A DNA stretch of 64,000 bases from Roseinatronobacter monicus (GCF_006716865.1 NZ_VFPT01000001.1:3653001-3717000); one strand, 5' to 3'; positions 18,828 through 27,658 are shown, numbered from the stretch's first letter. Numbers and translations are program-made. Notes: generated by a model not told the origin, from the letters alone.

Positions 18828-19826
18828 TCAGGTTTTGTCCTGTACAAGTCGGATGGGCTGCCCCTTCAGCCAGGAGTCCAGGTTCTCGACTGTCTGACGG
18901 TAGAACACCTCGAAGGTCTCTTGCACACAGTAGCCCAGATGCGGGGTCGCCAGAAGGTTGGGCAAATGCCGCTCGGGCGCATCTGCGGGCAGCGGCTCTT
19001 TATCAAAGACATCGACCCCCGCCCCGCCGATCCGGCCGTTTGCAAGCGCATCATGCAAAGCCTTCTGGTCGATCAAAGGACCACGGGAGGTATTGATCAG
19101 GAGCGCGTGCGACTGCATGGCCGCGATATCTGCCGCTGTGACAATTCCCTGCGTTGTCGGCCCAAGAACCAGATGCAGCGACACGATATCCGACATTGCG
19201 AAAAGCTTCTGTTTCGGAACGGGTTCCGCGCCGACGGCGGTGGCGCGTTCGGGTGTCAGATTGGGGCTCCAGGCGATGACCTTCATTCCGAATGCCTGGG
19301 CGACAAGCGCCATGCGACTGCCGAGCCTGCCCAACCCCATCAGCCCAAGGGTGCGTCCGTAGAGCGCATTTCCGAGGCGCGTCTGCCATGCACCGTTGCG
19401 GATTGCGGCAGCTTCAGCCGGAATATGGCGCATCAGCCCCAGAATCAGACCCCATGCAAGGTCAACGGTCGCAAAAGCGCCATTCCCGCCGCCATCGGTG
19501 GACATGACCGCAACGCCCAGTTCAGCCGCCGTCGCGCTGTCCAATGTTCGGTTCTGCCGCCCGGTGGCGACGATTGCCTTGAGATTGGGAAGACCGCGCA
19601 GCACCTCTGCGGGAAAATCGGTTCGCTCGCGCAGTAGGCAAAGCACGTCAAACCGGGACAGTTCCCGAACCACTTGTTCTTGGGGGATGCTGTGGGTCAA
19701 GAAGGTTATTTCTGCGCGATCATGCAGCGTTGACCAGTCTGCGAGACGGTGCGCCACACCCATGTAATCGTCCAGAACGGCAACTCGAACCTTTCGCCCG
19801 ACGGGCAGAGGGCGAAATTTGGTCAT
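18828..19826 (-). CDS. D-2-hydroxyacid dehydrogenase family protein
   Basis: 332 residues. The NAD-binding motif GLMGLGRLGSRMALVAQAFG is near residues 157-176. Arg (INTSRG), Glu (DVFDKEPLP) and His (ATPHLGY) mark the catalytic set. It resembles phosphoglycerate/hydroxypyruvate dehydrogenases. It converges on the AbrB gene and is the last core-genome gene before the island boundary at 19907. Substrate unknown. Confidence 0.9.
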   Translation of the reverse strand: MTKFRPLPVGRKVRVAVLDDYMGVAHRLADWSTLHDRAEITFLTHSIPQEQVVRELSRFDVLCLLRERTDFPAEVLRGLPNLKAIVATGRQNRTLDSATAAELGVAVMSTDGGGNGAFATVDLAWGLILGLMRHIPAEAAAIRNGAWQTRLGNALYGRTLGLMGLGRLGSRMALVAQAFGMKVIAWSPNLTPERATAVGAEPVPKQKLFAMSDIVSLHLVLGPTTQGIVTAADIAAMQSHALLINTSRGPLIDQKALHDALANGRIGGAGVDVFDKEPLPADAPERHLPNLLATPHLGYCVQETFEVFYRQTVENLDSWLKGQPIRLVQDKT

Positions 19827-20153
19827 CCTTGTCGCTCCATTTGGGTTCTGAGTTGTTCAATCCGCGCCAGAAAGCAATATGCCCCATCTACAGATCGGGT
19901 GAAAACTGGCGATCCCGGGAGGACGGGGCGAGTCAATATATATCAATAGTTTAGCGGGAGAAGGTCCAAATGGTTCCGTTATAAGGAATCAATGGCATAC
20001 AAGGAGCAGTTCCAACGTTTTTGAGGGCGATCCACTCAAAAAGAAAGTCGCCGGCAGGGTTGCAGCCCCGTCCGACGACAAACAAAAGTATAGTGTGCGG
20101 ATTAGCTACCAGAATCTTAGGAATCCTGCAAGCTCGCGATGTGAGGTGCGGTC
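19827..20153. other. gene-free left island junction
   Basis: 327 bases without a convincing gene. Bases 19907-19923 are the distal attachment repeat; everything to the right belongs to the island. The stretch 19924-20150 is richer in A and T than its surroundings and probably carries the repC promoter, but no clear -35/-10 pair stands out. Confidence 0.5.
19907..19923. other. island attachment site, distal copy
   Basis: TGGCGATCCCGGGAGGA is identical, in the same orientation, to 63376-63392, which is the 3' end of tRNA-Arg read on the plus strand. It marks where the island ends and core sequence resumes. Confidence 0.85.
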
Positions 20154-21254
20154 ATGATGCAGCATCTCACACATGGCGGATTGCCTGATGGTATGACGCG
20201 CTGGCAGTTTTTCGGGCTGATTGACAGTGCCCGCCGTCAGCTTGGCCTAAGCAAGGGCGCAGTCGCGTATCTGAAGGTCGCGATTAGCAACACGTTGGAC
20301 GAGGATTTTCTTGCAGGCCGGATTTGCAGCTTTTGGACGTCGGTCACGAAGATTGCGGCGCAGGCAGGGCTGGACAGACGACAGATCGCGCGCATCGAAA
20401 GTGATCTAGTCCAGCGCGGGCTACTGGCAAAATCGGCATCTGATCATAGCCGCCGAGGCGGCTCGCGAAGAAACGGCAAGATTGGCAACGAATTCGGAAT
20501 CAATCTTGCCCCGCTAATCGCGCGTGCCACAGAGATTCAGGCGGCAGCTCGAAAGGCTGCTTTTGAGGCGCAAGAAGCCGAACGTCTTCGTCTCAGGATC
20601 AATAAGCTGTTTGGCGACATTCGCAGGCTACACTTCGACGGCGCGATGGTGGCCGCCGAGGATATCTTGCCGAACCGCCGTCCTTCCACCATTCAAAGCT
20701 TCGAGCGCCTGAAGCAGGTCGCTGAAGCGCTGGAAGCGGTCTTGGAAGATTTTTCGGTGGTAACCAGTAGGGGTGAAAAGTCCCACCAGTCGGACATTTC
20801 GCCCCCACTCAATACATGTAAAGAAAATATCAACAAAACCTGTAGAGCCAAGAGGCGCTGCGAGACGCAGCCGCCGCGCACGACGCCCACCCAGGTGGCG
20901 CTGCTGGCAAGCGGGCCACTGCGAGAGATCATTGAGCTTTACTGGAACGCACTGGACAAGCGTGGCCCGCTTAGTTGGCAAACGATCCAGATGGCGGCGA
21001 GAGATCGGGCCAATCATCTCGGGATAAGGACTGGCGTCTGGTGTCGCCAATGCGCGATGCTCGGTGAGGAGCGCGCCGCCCTGTGCCTCATGATCGCCGA
21101 CCGAAACGCAAACCGCCTCGATGGTTATCGAGTGAGAGATGTAGCGGGAGCGTTCGTCGGGATGGCGCGATCAGAGGCGCGTCAGGGTGCGGTGGTAAAC
21201 AGCCTCCTTGGAGAACTGATCGGCAATCTGGGAGGGCCGAGAAATGATCGCTGA
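20154..21254 (+). CDS. repC: RepC-type plasmid replication initiator, solo
   Basis: 366 residues; ATG after GAGGTG. The N-terminal winged-helix part (GLSKGAVAYLKVAISNTL; RICSFWTSVTKIAAQAGLDR; QIARIESDLVQRGLL) is characteristic of RepC of repABC replicons. So is the C-terminal RGPLSWQTIQMAARDRANH with a CRQCAM-type ending. No repA or repB partner precedes it. RepC initiates at an origin inside its own gene in known replicons. Here it may allow the excised island to replicate, or may be a remnant of plasmid capture. Confidence 0.85.
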   Translation: MMQHLTHGGLPDGMTRWQFFGLIDSARRQLGLSKGAVAYLKVAISNTLDEDFLAGRICSFWTSVTKIAAQAGLDRRQIARIESDLVQRGLLAKSASDHSRRGGSRRNGKIGNEFGINLAPLIARATEIQAAARKAAFEAQEAERLRLRINKLFGDIRRLHFDGAMVAAEDILPNRRPSTIQSFERLKQVAEALEAVLEDFSVVTSRGEKSHQSDISPPLNTCKENINKTCRAKRRCETQPPRTTPTQVALLASGPLREIIELYWNALDKRGPLSWQTIQMAARDRANHLGIRTGVWCRQCAMLGEERAALCLMIADRNANRLDGYRVRDVAGAFVGMARSEARQGAVVNSLLGELIGNLGGPRNDR

Positions 21255-21402
21255 TGGTCTGTCCAGCGCACGGGCGCCGGAGCATGGCTGGGTTCATTCA
21301 GGGGAGCAACGCCCTGACCGGGGTCTAATGCGCTTAGCTGTAACAGACCCCGACAAGGCAACAGGCGTCCGCATCATCAATCCTTGGGACGACGGAACCT
21401 GA
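21244..21402 (+). CDS. small unknown ORF overlapping the end of repC
   Basis: 52 codons starting at an ATG 8 bases before the end of repC and ending with GVRIINPWDDGT. It is not recognised. The short distances to repC and to the next gene would fit translational coupling, but it may be chance. Confidence 0.3.
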   Translation: MIADGLSSARAPEHGWVHSGEQRPDRGLMRLAVTDPDKATGVRIINPWDDGT

Positions 21403-21422
21403 GCAGACCGAGGCCGATCCGT

Positions 21423-21935
21423 ATGAACAAAGCCCCCCTCATCCAGCAGCGTATTCCTGTGACCTCGCCCGCGCTTTATCTCTCGGGCATTCAGGCATTG
21501 AACCTGCGCGAGAACGGTATCGATGATCCGACCGGCGACTGGCATTTCGTGAATGCGTTTTTCACCTATGCGGACCAGCCGCAGGATGTGCCGCTCTATG
21601 GGGCAGGGGGGGCGTGGATCGATACGCATGAGAGCCTTGGGGCGCGGGGCATCCGCGATCTGTCGGCAATCGTGTGCAAGCAAGAGCTGGTCGCACCGGA
21701 GGGGCCGGTCTGGGTGGCGAATTTCTACCGCGCCATTGCCGACATCGTGGCGCTTGATGCGCGCGCCCAGAGATCGCCGGGCATGGCCTCTGTTTCGACC
21801 ATCAATCAGTGGCTGGATACGCCGGAAGAGATCGCGCATCTGAAACAGGACTACCTCACCCCCCTGGCCGCGCAGTTCCAGGGCGACAGCGCCGCATGGA
21901 TGGCCCGCTTCCTCGAAGAGGTGCGGTATCGATGA
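21423..21935 (+). CDS. unknown protein next to the replication gene
   Basis: 170 residues from the ATG giving MNKAPLIQQRIPVTSPALYL. No signal peptide or membrane segment. It is acidic and rich in aromatic residues, with no motif I recognise. It ends 10 bases before the end of the converging relaxase remnant. Codon use is GC-rich like other island genes, so it is probably real. Confidence 0.5.
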   Translation: MNKAPLIQQRIPVTSPALYLSGIQALNLRENGIDDPTGDWHFVNAFFTYADQPQDVPLYGAGGAWIDTHESLGARGIRDLSAIVCKQELVAPEGPVWVANFYRAIADIVALDARAQRSPGMASVSTINQWLDTPEEIAHLKQDYLTPLAAQFQGDSAAWMARFLEEVRYR

Positions 21936-21944
21936 GCGCTTCGC

Positions 21945-22513
21945 CTACGGGCCGGAAGGCCCGGAGTTGAATCTGTAGGCGTCATCATGCTCACGCGGGA
22001 TCGGCGGGTAAATATCGGGATCAAATTCCATCGGCTCATCAGTCAGTTGGTTCGGAGGCAGCCTGAAATCTGCCTTCAATTTTTGATTGTCGGGGTGATG
22101 TGCCCATTGGCGCTCGAATTGTTGTGCGATAGCAGTGTAATCGATCTCGCCGACGGCCTTGCAGACCGTATCCCGCAGCAGCTCGAAGGCGGAGAGCGCT
22201 TGCTTTCGCACGACCCCGGTGTCTATTTGGGCTGCCTTCTCGTTGGCCTCTTTGATGATCTGGCCGGCCTTTTCGGTGGCCTGTCCATGGGCGGCCATTA
22301 TTTGCCCGTAGACGCTGTCGAGCGCGTCTTTTTTTGCTTTCTCGGCCAGGGCGGCAGCCGCTTTTTCGGCATCTTGCAACCGTAGCGCTACAGCCTGTTC
22401 GGCCTGCGCCACTTTCTGTTCGCGGGCTGTCAGCTGTGCTGCTTGCGCAGCAAGCTCTTTCGCCCAGACGGCGACGCGATCAAAAGCCTGAACTAGTGCC
22501 TCGCTTCGGGGTA
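21945..22513 (-). pseudogene. C-terminal part of the relaxase, cut off by IS630
   Basis: From about IPRSEALVQAFDRVAVWAKE to the stop at 21945. It contains an Ala/Lys/Glu-rich coiled coil (QAEQAVALRLQDAEKAAAAL) and a tail ending YRFNSGPSGP. The coiled coil continues the style of the relaxase N-part at 23746-25014. The IS630 copy separates the two at the codon after LPVKI. Its own first 26 codons in the open frame come from the IS. Confidence 0.7.
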
Positions 22514-22572
22514 TTTGACAGCTTTGATTTTTTCTGAATCTCTGTGGAGCGTAGCAGCTTTCTGGGGGTGAG

Positions 22573-23064
22573 ATGATGACAAGAGGGTGCAAGCCGAAGT
22601 ATGTAGTTCGACTGACGACAGAGGAGCGTGAACACCTTGAAGGGATGATCAGAACGGGTCGGCAAGCCGCCTACAGACTGCTGAAGGCGCGGATTTTGCT
22701 GAAGGCGGATGTGTCCTCTGATGGCCCGGGATGGGAAGATGCGCGCATTGCCGAGGCATTAGAGACCAGTCTCTCGACTGTTTTCCGCACCCGGCGCCAA
22801 CTTGTGGAGGAAGGGCTTGAGGCGACTTTAGCGCGCAAAGTTCCAGCGTCGCTTTCACAACCTCGGATCTTCGATGGGCAAGCCGAGGCCAAGCTGATCG
22901 CGCTTGCCTGTTCCGAACCACCCGAAGGATATACGCACTGGACACTCAGGTTGTTGGAAAAGCGGGTTGTCGAACTGGGCATTGTTGAGCAGGCCAGTGA
23001 TACCACAATCCAACGCACGCTTAAAAAAACGCGCTCAAACCGCACCGGAACCGGTACTGGGTAA
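22573..23064 (+). CDS. IS630 transposase, frame A
   Basis: 163 residues with the double helix-turn-helix region (EREHLEGMIRTGRQAAYRLL; IAEALETSLSTVFRTRRQLV). It runs to IQRTLKKT. A run of seven A residues at 23023-23029 allows a -1 shift into frame B, which continues LKPHRNRYWVIPPKANAGFV as in intact IS630 proteins. Confidence 0.85.
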   Translation: MMTRGCKPKYVVRLTTEEREHLEGMIRTGRQAAYRLLKARILLKADVSSDGPGWEDARIAEALETSLSTVFRTRRQLVEEGLEATLARKVPASLSQPRIFDGQAEAKLIALACSEPPEGYTHWTLRLLEKRVVELGIVEQASDTTIQRTLKKTRSNRTGTGTG

Positions 23065-23090
23065 TCCCACCCAAAGCCAACGCTGGTTTC

Positions 23091-23723
23091 GTGGCGGCCA
23101 TGGAGAATGTGCTGGACGTCTACACCCGTCCACACGATCAAAACCGTCCGCTGGTTTGTCTGGACGAGACCAGCAAACAATTGACCCGTGAGACCCGCAC
23201 ACCCATTCCCATGCAGCCAGGGCGCGAGGCGCGCCATGACTACGAATATGAACGCGCAGGTGTCGCCAGCCTGTTCATGTTATTCGCTCCTCTGGAGGGC
23301 TGGCGCCACGTCGAGATACGCGATCGACGCACTGCCATCGATTATGCCCATATCCTGCGCGATCTGGCTGATCTCCACTTTCCCTATGCCGAAAAGATCG
23401 ATCTCGTGCAGGATAATCTGAACACCCACAACCCTGCATCGCTGTACGAGGCTTTCCCGCCTGCCCAAGCGCGCCGCATCGCACAACGGTTCGAATGGCA
23501 CTACACGCCAAAACATGGGTCTTGGCTCAACATCGCTGAATGTGAACTCAGCGTCCTCGCTCGCCAATGTCTGGCCCGGCGCATCCCGGACAAAACTATG
23601 CTGAAGGCCGAAGTCGATGCATGGACAACAAATCGCAACTCCCAACGCGCCAAAACCAACTGGCAGTTCACAACTCAAGACGCGCGCACAAAGCTTATCC
23701 GGCTTTATCCGCAAATCGAGTGA
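23091..23723 (+). CDS. IS630 transposase, frame B (DDE domain)
   Basis: 210 residues from an internal ATG; the fused product would enter this frame near 23029. The catalytic motif residues are CLDETSKQ (about residue 24), VQDNLNTH (about 105) and a glutamate in WLNIAECELS (about 150). The domain is complete, so with frameshifting the element may still be active. Confidence 0.87.
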   Translation: MAAMENVLDVYTRPHDQNRPLVCLDETSKQLTRETRTPIPMQPGREARHDYEYERAGVASLFMLFAPLEGWRHVEIRDRRTAIDYAHILRDLADLHFPYAEKIDLVQDNLNTHNPASLYEAFPPAQARRIAQRFEWHYTPKHGSWLNIAECELSVLARQCLARRIPDKTMLKAEVDAWTTNRNSQRAKTNWQFTTQDARTKLIRLYPQIE

Positions 23724-23745
23724 ATCGCAGGACTAGGCTGTCACG

Positions 23746-25014
23746 GATCTTGACTGGCAGGTGCTGCTCAGAGACTGGCGCCCCGGTGTTGCTGTAATGC
23801 AGAGACCAGAATTTCGCGCGCCAACCCCGTGTGGGGCGGCCGTTCGGGGCAAATTTTCGCAGGACTGCGGCCTTGCCAGGATCAGTTGGCATTTCGGCTT
23901 CGGTGATTTCGCGATCATGAGTCCCATCGATCACTTTTTCCAGCGCGGATTGCAGGTTTTTCGCGCCGCGTGCCACCCATTCCTCGCGCTTAACCAAAAC
24001 AGCTTCGGTCTTTGCGATAGCGTGCTCACGTGTTGTCAGATCTGTTCCTGTCTGCTTGATCGCCTCAAGGCGTTCGGCGGCTTGTGTCCTGGCCTTGCGT
24101 GCTTCGTTTTGCGCGAGCGCCTGCTCTTCGCGGAGCAGTTTCAGACGCTCTTCTTCTTTTTTGATGGTGGCACGGCTACAATCGTGCAGATTGTTCAATG
24201 TGCGCTGCGCCGATTCAAGCTCCTGTCGTGCAGCAAGAGCGCGGCGTTCGTAAATTTCAGCGTTCTTTTCTGCTTGCTCTGCACGCCCCTCGTTGGCGGC
24301 GACCTTTTCCAAAGCGCGGGCCGCGAGACGCTCATTTTTATCGAGCTTGGAGGTCAGTTGGCTTATCTTTGCCTCCAGTTCTGCTGTTTTTTCAGCATAT
24401 TCGAACGGCAGATCCCGGTGAAGTTCCGCCACAGAGCGGTTGACTATTTTCCAGAGCGGATCGCCATCTGCGATGCGCTCCAGCTTGCGCTTGCCCCGGG
24501 TGATTTCTGGTGCATGACGCGCGATCAGCTCAGCCGCTATTGTTTGAAATGACGCCAACATGCCCCGTTTCAATTTATGTGAGAGGGGCCGACCATTGTA
24601 GTCGATGCCCAACAGTTTGAAATGCGCGTGCGGCGCAGTTTCGTCGCAATGGACGACGAGCCCTGTTACAGTTGTGTTCAGCCGCGCTGCGATTGCCTCG
24701 ACGACTTCAAGATAGGCAACATCCTGGGTAGTCTCGTCGAGCTGCTCGAAGATCGCTTGGGCCTGATGTCCGAATGTGATGATCCCTGCATAATCGAGAC
24801 ATTGATCTTTGCGTATCTTGCGTGTGATCCCGTTTTCTTCGCGGATCCGTTGCCACTCGCTGCGCAGCCATGTTCTGTCCTGATACTCAACGATAAGCCT
24901 ATTCAGGTGCGATCTGCTTTGATCAACATAGGCAGGCTGCGGCCCGATGCGTAGGTCGTGATTTGTCTGGCCTGTTCCCCCTGGCCCAAACCGTAACGAC
25001 ACCGCCGTTGACAT
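23746..25014 (-). pseudogene. MobA/MobL-type relaxase, N-terminal part (C-terminus lost to IS630)
   Basis: About 423 native residues, then about 16 from the IS (open frame to 23695). The catalytic histidine triad is visible as HCDETAPHAHF, with H122, H129 and H131. A long coiled coil covers about 195-370. Such relaxases nick oriT and pilot single-stranded DNA. The nuclease part and part of the coiled coil are intact, so some function may remain. ATG at 25014 follows AGGGGGC. Confidence 0.8.
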
Positions 25015-25029
25015 GAAGCCCCCTGAGCG

Positions 25030-25154
25030 TTACGAAGTACTTCTAACCTACTAGAAGTTGCAAGACAACTTCGTAGGCAAAGGGGGGATAGCACACTCTC
25101 CCCCCTTTTGAAACCCCCGGCCTTCCGCAGGACCGAAAGGGGCCGCGCCCCTTT
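25030..25154. other. hairpin-rich region upstream of the relaxase, possible oriT
   Basis: Four inverted repeats lie in 125 bases directly before the relaxase start. They are GAAGTACTTC (25034-25043), GAAGTTG/CAACTTC (25054-25060, 25066-25072), AAAGGGGGG/CCCCCCTTT (25079-25087, 25100-25108) and AAAGGGG/CCCCTTT (25136-25142, 25148-25154). Mobilisation origins usually lie here and contain such hairpins. The G/C hairpin may instead be a terminator. No known nick sequence was recognised. Confidence 0.35.
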
Positions 25155-25306
25155 GGAAACCCCGCTCTCCGGCTGATGCCTGCGCGGGTTTGCAACCTTC
25201 GGCCAGCACCCTTGCCAAGCCGCCCCTGGCGGCTGCAAAACCCCTCCTCCCCTGCCTCGTGGCTGGCGATGTCGTCGGGGTTTTGCCTTGTGGAATCCGT
25301 GCTCGG

Positions 25307-25708
25307 TTATGCCTGTTTTTTCGGTCGCCCGCCCTTGGCGCCATTGGCGCGGGCGGCAGCGGCCTTGGCGGGCGATGTGGCCTGTCCAGCGCGGCGGGCC
25401 ATGTAGGCTTTCGTGCCGAACACTCCCGCCAGCAGGCCGCTCACCCTGAAATCTACATCGAGGGCTTCCCAGTGCAGCCCATACCCCGCGCCGAGGATCT
25501 CCACCGTTGCAAGCTCATCATCCGTAGCCGCTTCGAGCCCCTGTGCGAGGTGGGGCGGAAAGGCGAAGGTGCAGCCGTTGTTCAGCTCGACGATGATGCG
25601 CGCGCTCTTGCGATCATACCGCGCGGCTGTCGCACGCGGTTCGACAAGATGCGCGATCTTGCCCCGTTCCAGAGCAGTATCGATTTCAGCGTCTGTCAGA
25701 TCAGCCAT
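25307..25708 (-). CDS. DUF2442 protein (putative antitoxin-like partner)
   Basis: 133 residues from the ATG preceded by GGAGGG. The DUF2442 core is visible (ARIIVELNNGCTFAFPPHLA; ATVEILGAGYGLHWEALDVD). A basic tail (ARANGAKGGRPKKQA) follows. It overlaps the DUF4160 gene by 8 bases. This DUF4160-DUF2442 pair is common on plasmids and islands and is treated as a toxin-antitoxin-like module; its activity has not been settled. Confidence 0.82.
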   Translation of the reverse strand: MADLTDAEIDTALERGKIAHLVEPRATAARYDRKSARIIVELNNGCTFAFPPHLAQGLEAATDDELATVEILGAGYGLHWEALDVDFRVSGLLAGVFGTKAYMARRAGQATSPAKAAAARANGAKGGRPKKQA

Positions 25709-25940
25709 GGAATTCCCTCCACTTGGCAAGAAACTGTTCCTGCTGCTCGCGGACCAACTGCATGGCGCGGCGCAGGTCGTTGGCTTTCATGTTCTCAGCC
25801 CGGACAAGAGCTGGCGCACCGTCCGGCCCGATCAGGTTAATCTTGGCGTGACCATCCCCGAACACATGCACATGGGCTGGTTCATGGTCGTCTGTGAAGA
25901 TGATGATCCGCAGCCCGTGTGCTCGGTAAATTGTAACCAT
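25701..25940 (-). CDS. DUF4160 protein (putative toxin-like partner)
   Basis: 79 residues from MVTIYRAHGLRI; an ATG three codons upstream (25949) is also possible. The DUF4160 signature FTDDHEPAHVHVFGDGHAKI is clear. First gene of the pair with DUF2442. A perfect 24-bp palindrome (25948-25971) touches the start, suggesting autoregulation. Confidence 0.82.
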   Translation of the reverse strand: MVTIYRAHGLRIIIFTDDHEPAHVHVFGDGHAKINLIGPDGAPALVRAENMKANDLRRAMQLVREQQEQFLAKWREFHG

Positions 25941-25947
25941 GAGAGAC

Positions 25948-25971
25948 AATAACCCATCGCGATGGGTTATT
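25948..25971. promoter_or_regulatory. perfect 24-bp palindrome at the DUF4160 start
   Basis: Half-site AATAACCCATCG is followed immediately by its exact complement. It lies 7 bases upstream of the ATG at 25940. The position fits an operator bound by the module's own product. As RNA it could also form a hairpin hiding the start. Confidence 0.55.
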
Positions 25972-26141
25972 CAAGAAGCCGGAACGAAAGCCTGTCACGT
26001 ATTCCAAAAGACTGCGATCAAAGCTGCTTCCAAAGACAAGCGCCAGCCATTGCCACATGAGCAATCCCAGAAACTTCTGCGAAGCTTGGTATTCTTTGGC
26101 CACCCTGCATCGGACCCAGGAGTTGCGTGGCTCTGTGCCCA

Positions 26142-26399
26142 TCAAATTCGATGATCCAAGGGGGTCGCCTGCTTTACGCTTTCCAGAATGATATCTGCAT
26201 CCACTTGTAGCGCACGGGCCAGGACAACCAGCTCTACGATATCTATGCGTCGTTGGCCGCTTTCAACGCGGGCAACAAAGGATTGGTGGCAATGCAGCCG
26301 CTTTGCCAGGTCCTCTTGTGTGAGGCCCGCTTTCTGCCGCAGGGCGACCAACGCTGCGCGCAGCGCTTCATGACCAAGGCTTCGGATAGTTTTTGGCAC
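26142..26399 (-). CDS. Xre/Cro-type helix-turn-helix regulator
   Basis: 85 residues. The HTH covers about 18-72: LRQKAGLTQEDLAKRLHCHQ, then SFVARVESGQRRIDIVELVV. It is divergent from the small gene at 26506 across a 106-base gap with an inverted repeat that is probably its operator. Likely a repressor of itself and the neighbour. Confidence 0.88.
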   Translation of the reverse strand: MPKTIRSLGHEALRAALVALRQKAGLTQEDLAKRLHCHQSFVARVESGQRRIDIVELVVLARALQVDADIILESVKQATPLDHRI

Positions 26400-26425
26400 G
26401 TGCTGTGATCCTCTTGACCACAGCG

Positions 26426-26463
26426 GATAATCTACTTAACAGATAATCTAAAAAGTAGATATC
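26426..26463. promoter_or_regulatory. inverted repeat between divergent genes, probable Xre operator
   Basis: GATAATCTACTT (26426-26437) and AAGTAGATATC (26453-26463) form an 11- to 12-bp inverted repeat. A third GATAATCTA (26442-26450) lies between them. It is AT-rich and lies in the gap between the HTH gene and the gene at 26506. Confidence 0.55.
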
Positions 26464-26505
26464 GCAATAAGGGGACATACGCAGCGCCCTGAAGGAGGAC
26501 TTGGT

Positions 26506-26706
26506 ATGGGAAAGAAAAAAGCGAGTATCTATGGCATGCTGCAAAAGCACATGGGCTCGTGCACAGAGGCGAAAATACTGATCAGGGGCCCCAAAGATGT
26601 CATAGAGAAATTCCGCAAATTCAAAGAAGAGCGAGGGTTTCGCAATGCGTGGGGAGCGCTCGAATATCTCCTGCTTAAAGAACTGAGCAGCAGCAAAAAG
26701 AAATGA
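26506..26706 (+). CDS. small basic unknown protein
   Basis: 66 residues from an ATG preceded by GGAGG. Very lysine-rich (starts MGKKKASIYG, ends ELSSSKKK). The middle (DVIEKFRKFKEERGFRNAWG) could form a short ribbon-helix-helix or helical DNA-binding unit. Divergent from an Xre regulator. Possibly a plasmid control protein. Confidence 0.5.
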   Translation: MGKKKASIYGMLQKHMGSCTEAKILIRGPKDVIEKFRKFKEERGFRNAWGALEYLLLKELSSSKKK

Positions 26707-26771
26707 GCGGACAGGGTTTCAGAAGGCCGGATTGGCTGCACTGCACAGTGACACGCTGCCTGCCGAGCGCC

Positions 26772-26815
26772 GCGCGACAATCAAGATGAGAGTCCTCTCA
26801 TCCAGATTGTCGCGC
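26772..26815. repeat. 44-base near-perfect inverted repeat
   Basis: The outer arms GCGCGACAATC and GATTGTCGCGC pair over 11 bp. A 2x2 mismatch follows, then inner arms GATGAGAG and CTCTCATC pair over 8 bp around a two-base centre. It lies 66 bases after the small basic gene. No T-run follows on either strand, so it is not a standard terminator. A cruciform or protein site is possible. Confidence 0.6.
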
Positions 26816-26917
26816 TACGCCGATGCCGTGCCTTCCGAAGGGCTTCGGGTTGTCAAATATCTGCCCATATGCACAACTCTTAAATGAACCCGGCACCAGA
26901 CAACCCACGGATCATAC

Positions 26918-27658
26918 ATGCCAAAGTCAGTTCGCTTTCTTACTGCTGCATTTGTCAGTTTCAGCGTAGCTCAGGCCGCTTCGGCTGAGCCGAGTTCCCT
27001 GCTGCCTTTGACGCATGGCCTTTTCGTGAAAGAGGGCACTGCCTGTGCCGATTTCACCACCTCGACCACGCTCGCTTTCTGGGGGGATAGCCTGAATAGC
27101 GCGCGCATGGAGGGGTGGATCCTCGATGTCGTACAAAATGGCGACAACTTTGCTGTGACCATGGACGTGGTTGAGATGGGCTCCACGCCTGACGAGCCAA
27201 ACGATCCTGTCACATGGCAGATTGTGATCTCCGCTCCCGACAAGATGACGATCGACAGCGAACACGGCGCGTCAAGCTATCGATGGTGCGCGGCGTCATC
27301 GAGTGAAATGGCGGCCGCAGATCGGACCGCATCCGCCATGATTTCGGACGAAAATCATGATCTGCCATTTATTGGCGAATGGGGGTATCCAGCCGAGGGC
27401 GAACTGCGGTGCTATGACGGAGAAACCACGACCTTTACGAACAATTCCATCGATAATGGGCATATGCTGGTTACCTTTGAACGGGACGATGTAACCGAGG
27501 TAGAGCCCGGTCACTGGCGTTTGCATACAGCAGGAGGTTATGAGGGCGAGGAATTCAGCGTCATCTTTGATGTGCATATCGACGGCGACGCGATGCGCAA
27601 AGTTTCGCGTTCCCCAGACGGCCACGCATATGAGGACCACATGCAGCGGTGTCTATGA
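26918..27658 (+). CDS. exported unknown protein
   Basis: 246 residues with a Sec signal peptide (FLTAAFVSFSVAQAASAEPS, cleavage after ASA near residue 24). The mature part is acidic and beta-rich with four cysteines, in ACADF, RWCAA, LRCYD and MQRCL. No family recognised. It stands alone before the T6SS cargo block. A role at the cell envelope is all that can be inferred. Confidence 0.6.
   Translation: MPKSVRFLTAAFVSFSVAQAASAEPSSLLPLTHGLFVKEGTACADFTTSTTLAFWGDSLNSARMEGWILDVVQNGDNFAVTMDVVEMGSTPDEPNDPVTWQIVISAPDKMTIDSEHGASSYRWCAASSSEMAAADRTASAMISDENHDLPFIGEWGYPAEGELRCYDGETTTFTNNSIDNGHMLVTFERDDVTEVEPGHWRLHTAGGYEGEEFSVIFDVHIDGDAMRKVSRSPDGHAYEDHMQRCL

Larger units (their letters stand above)
22514..23745 (+). 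mobile_element. IS630-family insertion sequence, copy 2 (in the relaxase gene)
   Basis: About 1.23 kb. TGACAGC (22516-22522) and its complement GCTGTCA (23737-23743) mark the ends. Transposase frames A and B lie on the plus strand. The flanks read as relaxase coding sequence on both sides. No clear TA duplication is left, so the exact end bases are uncertain. It differs in sequence from the copy at 3845-4899. Confidence 0.75.
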
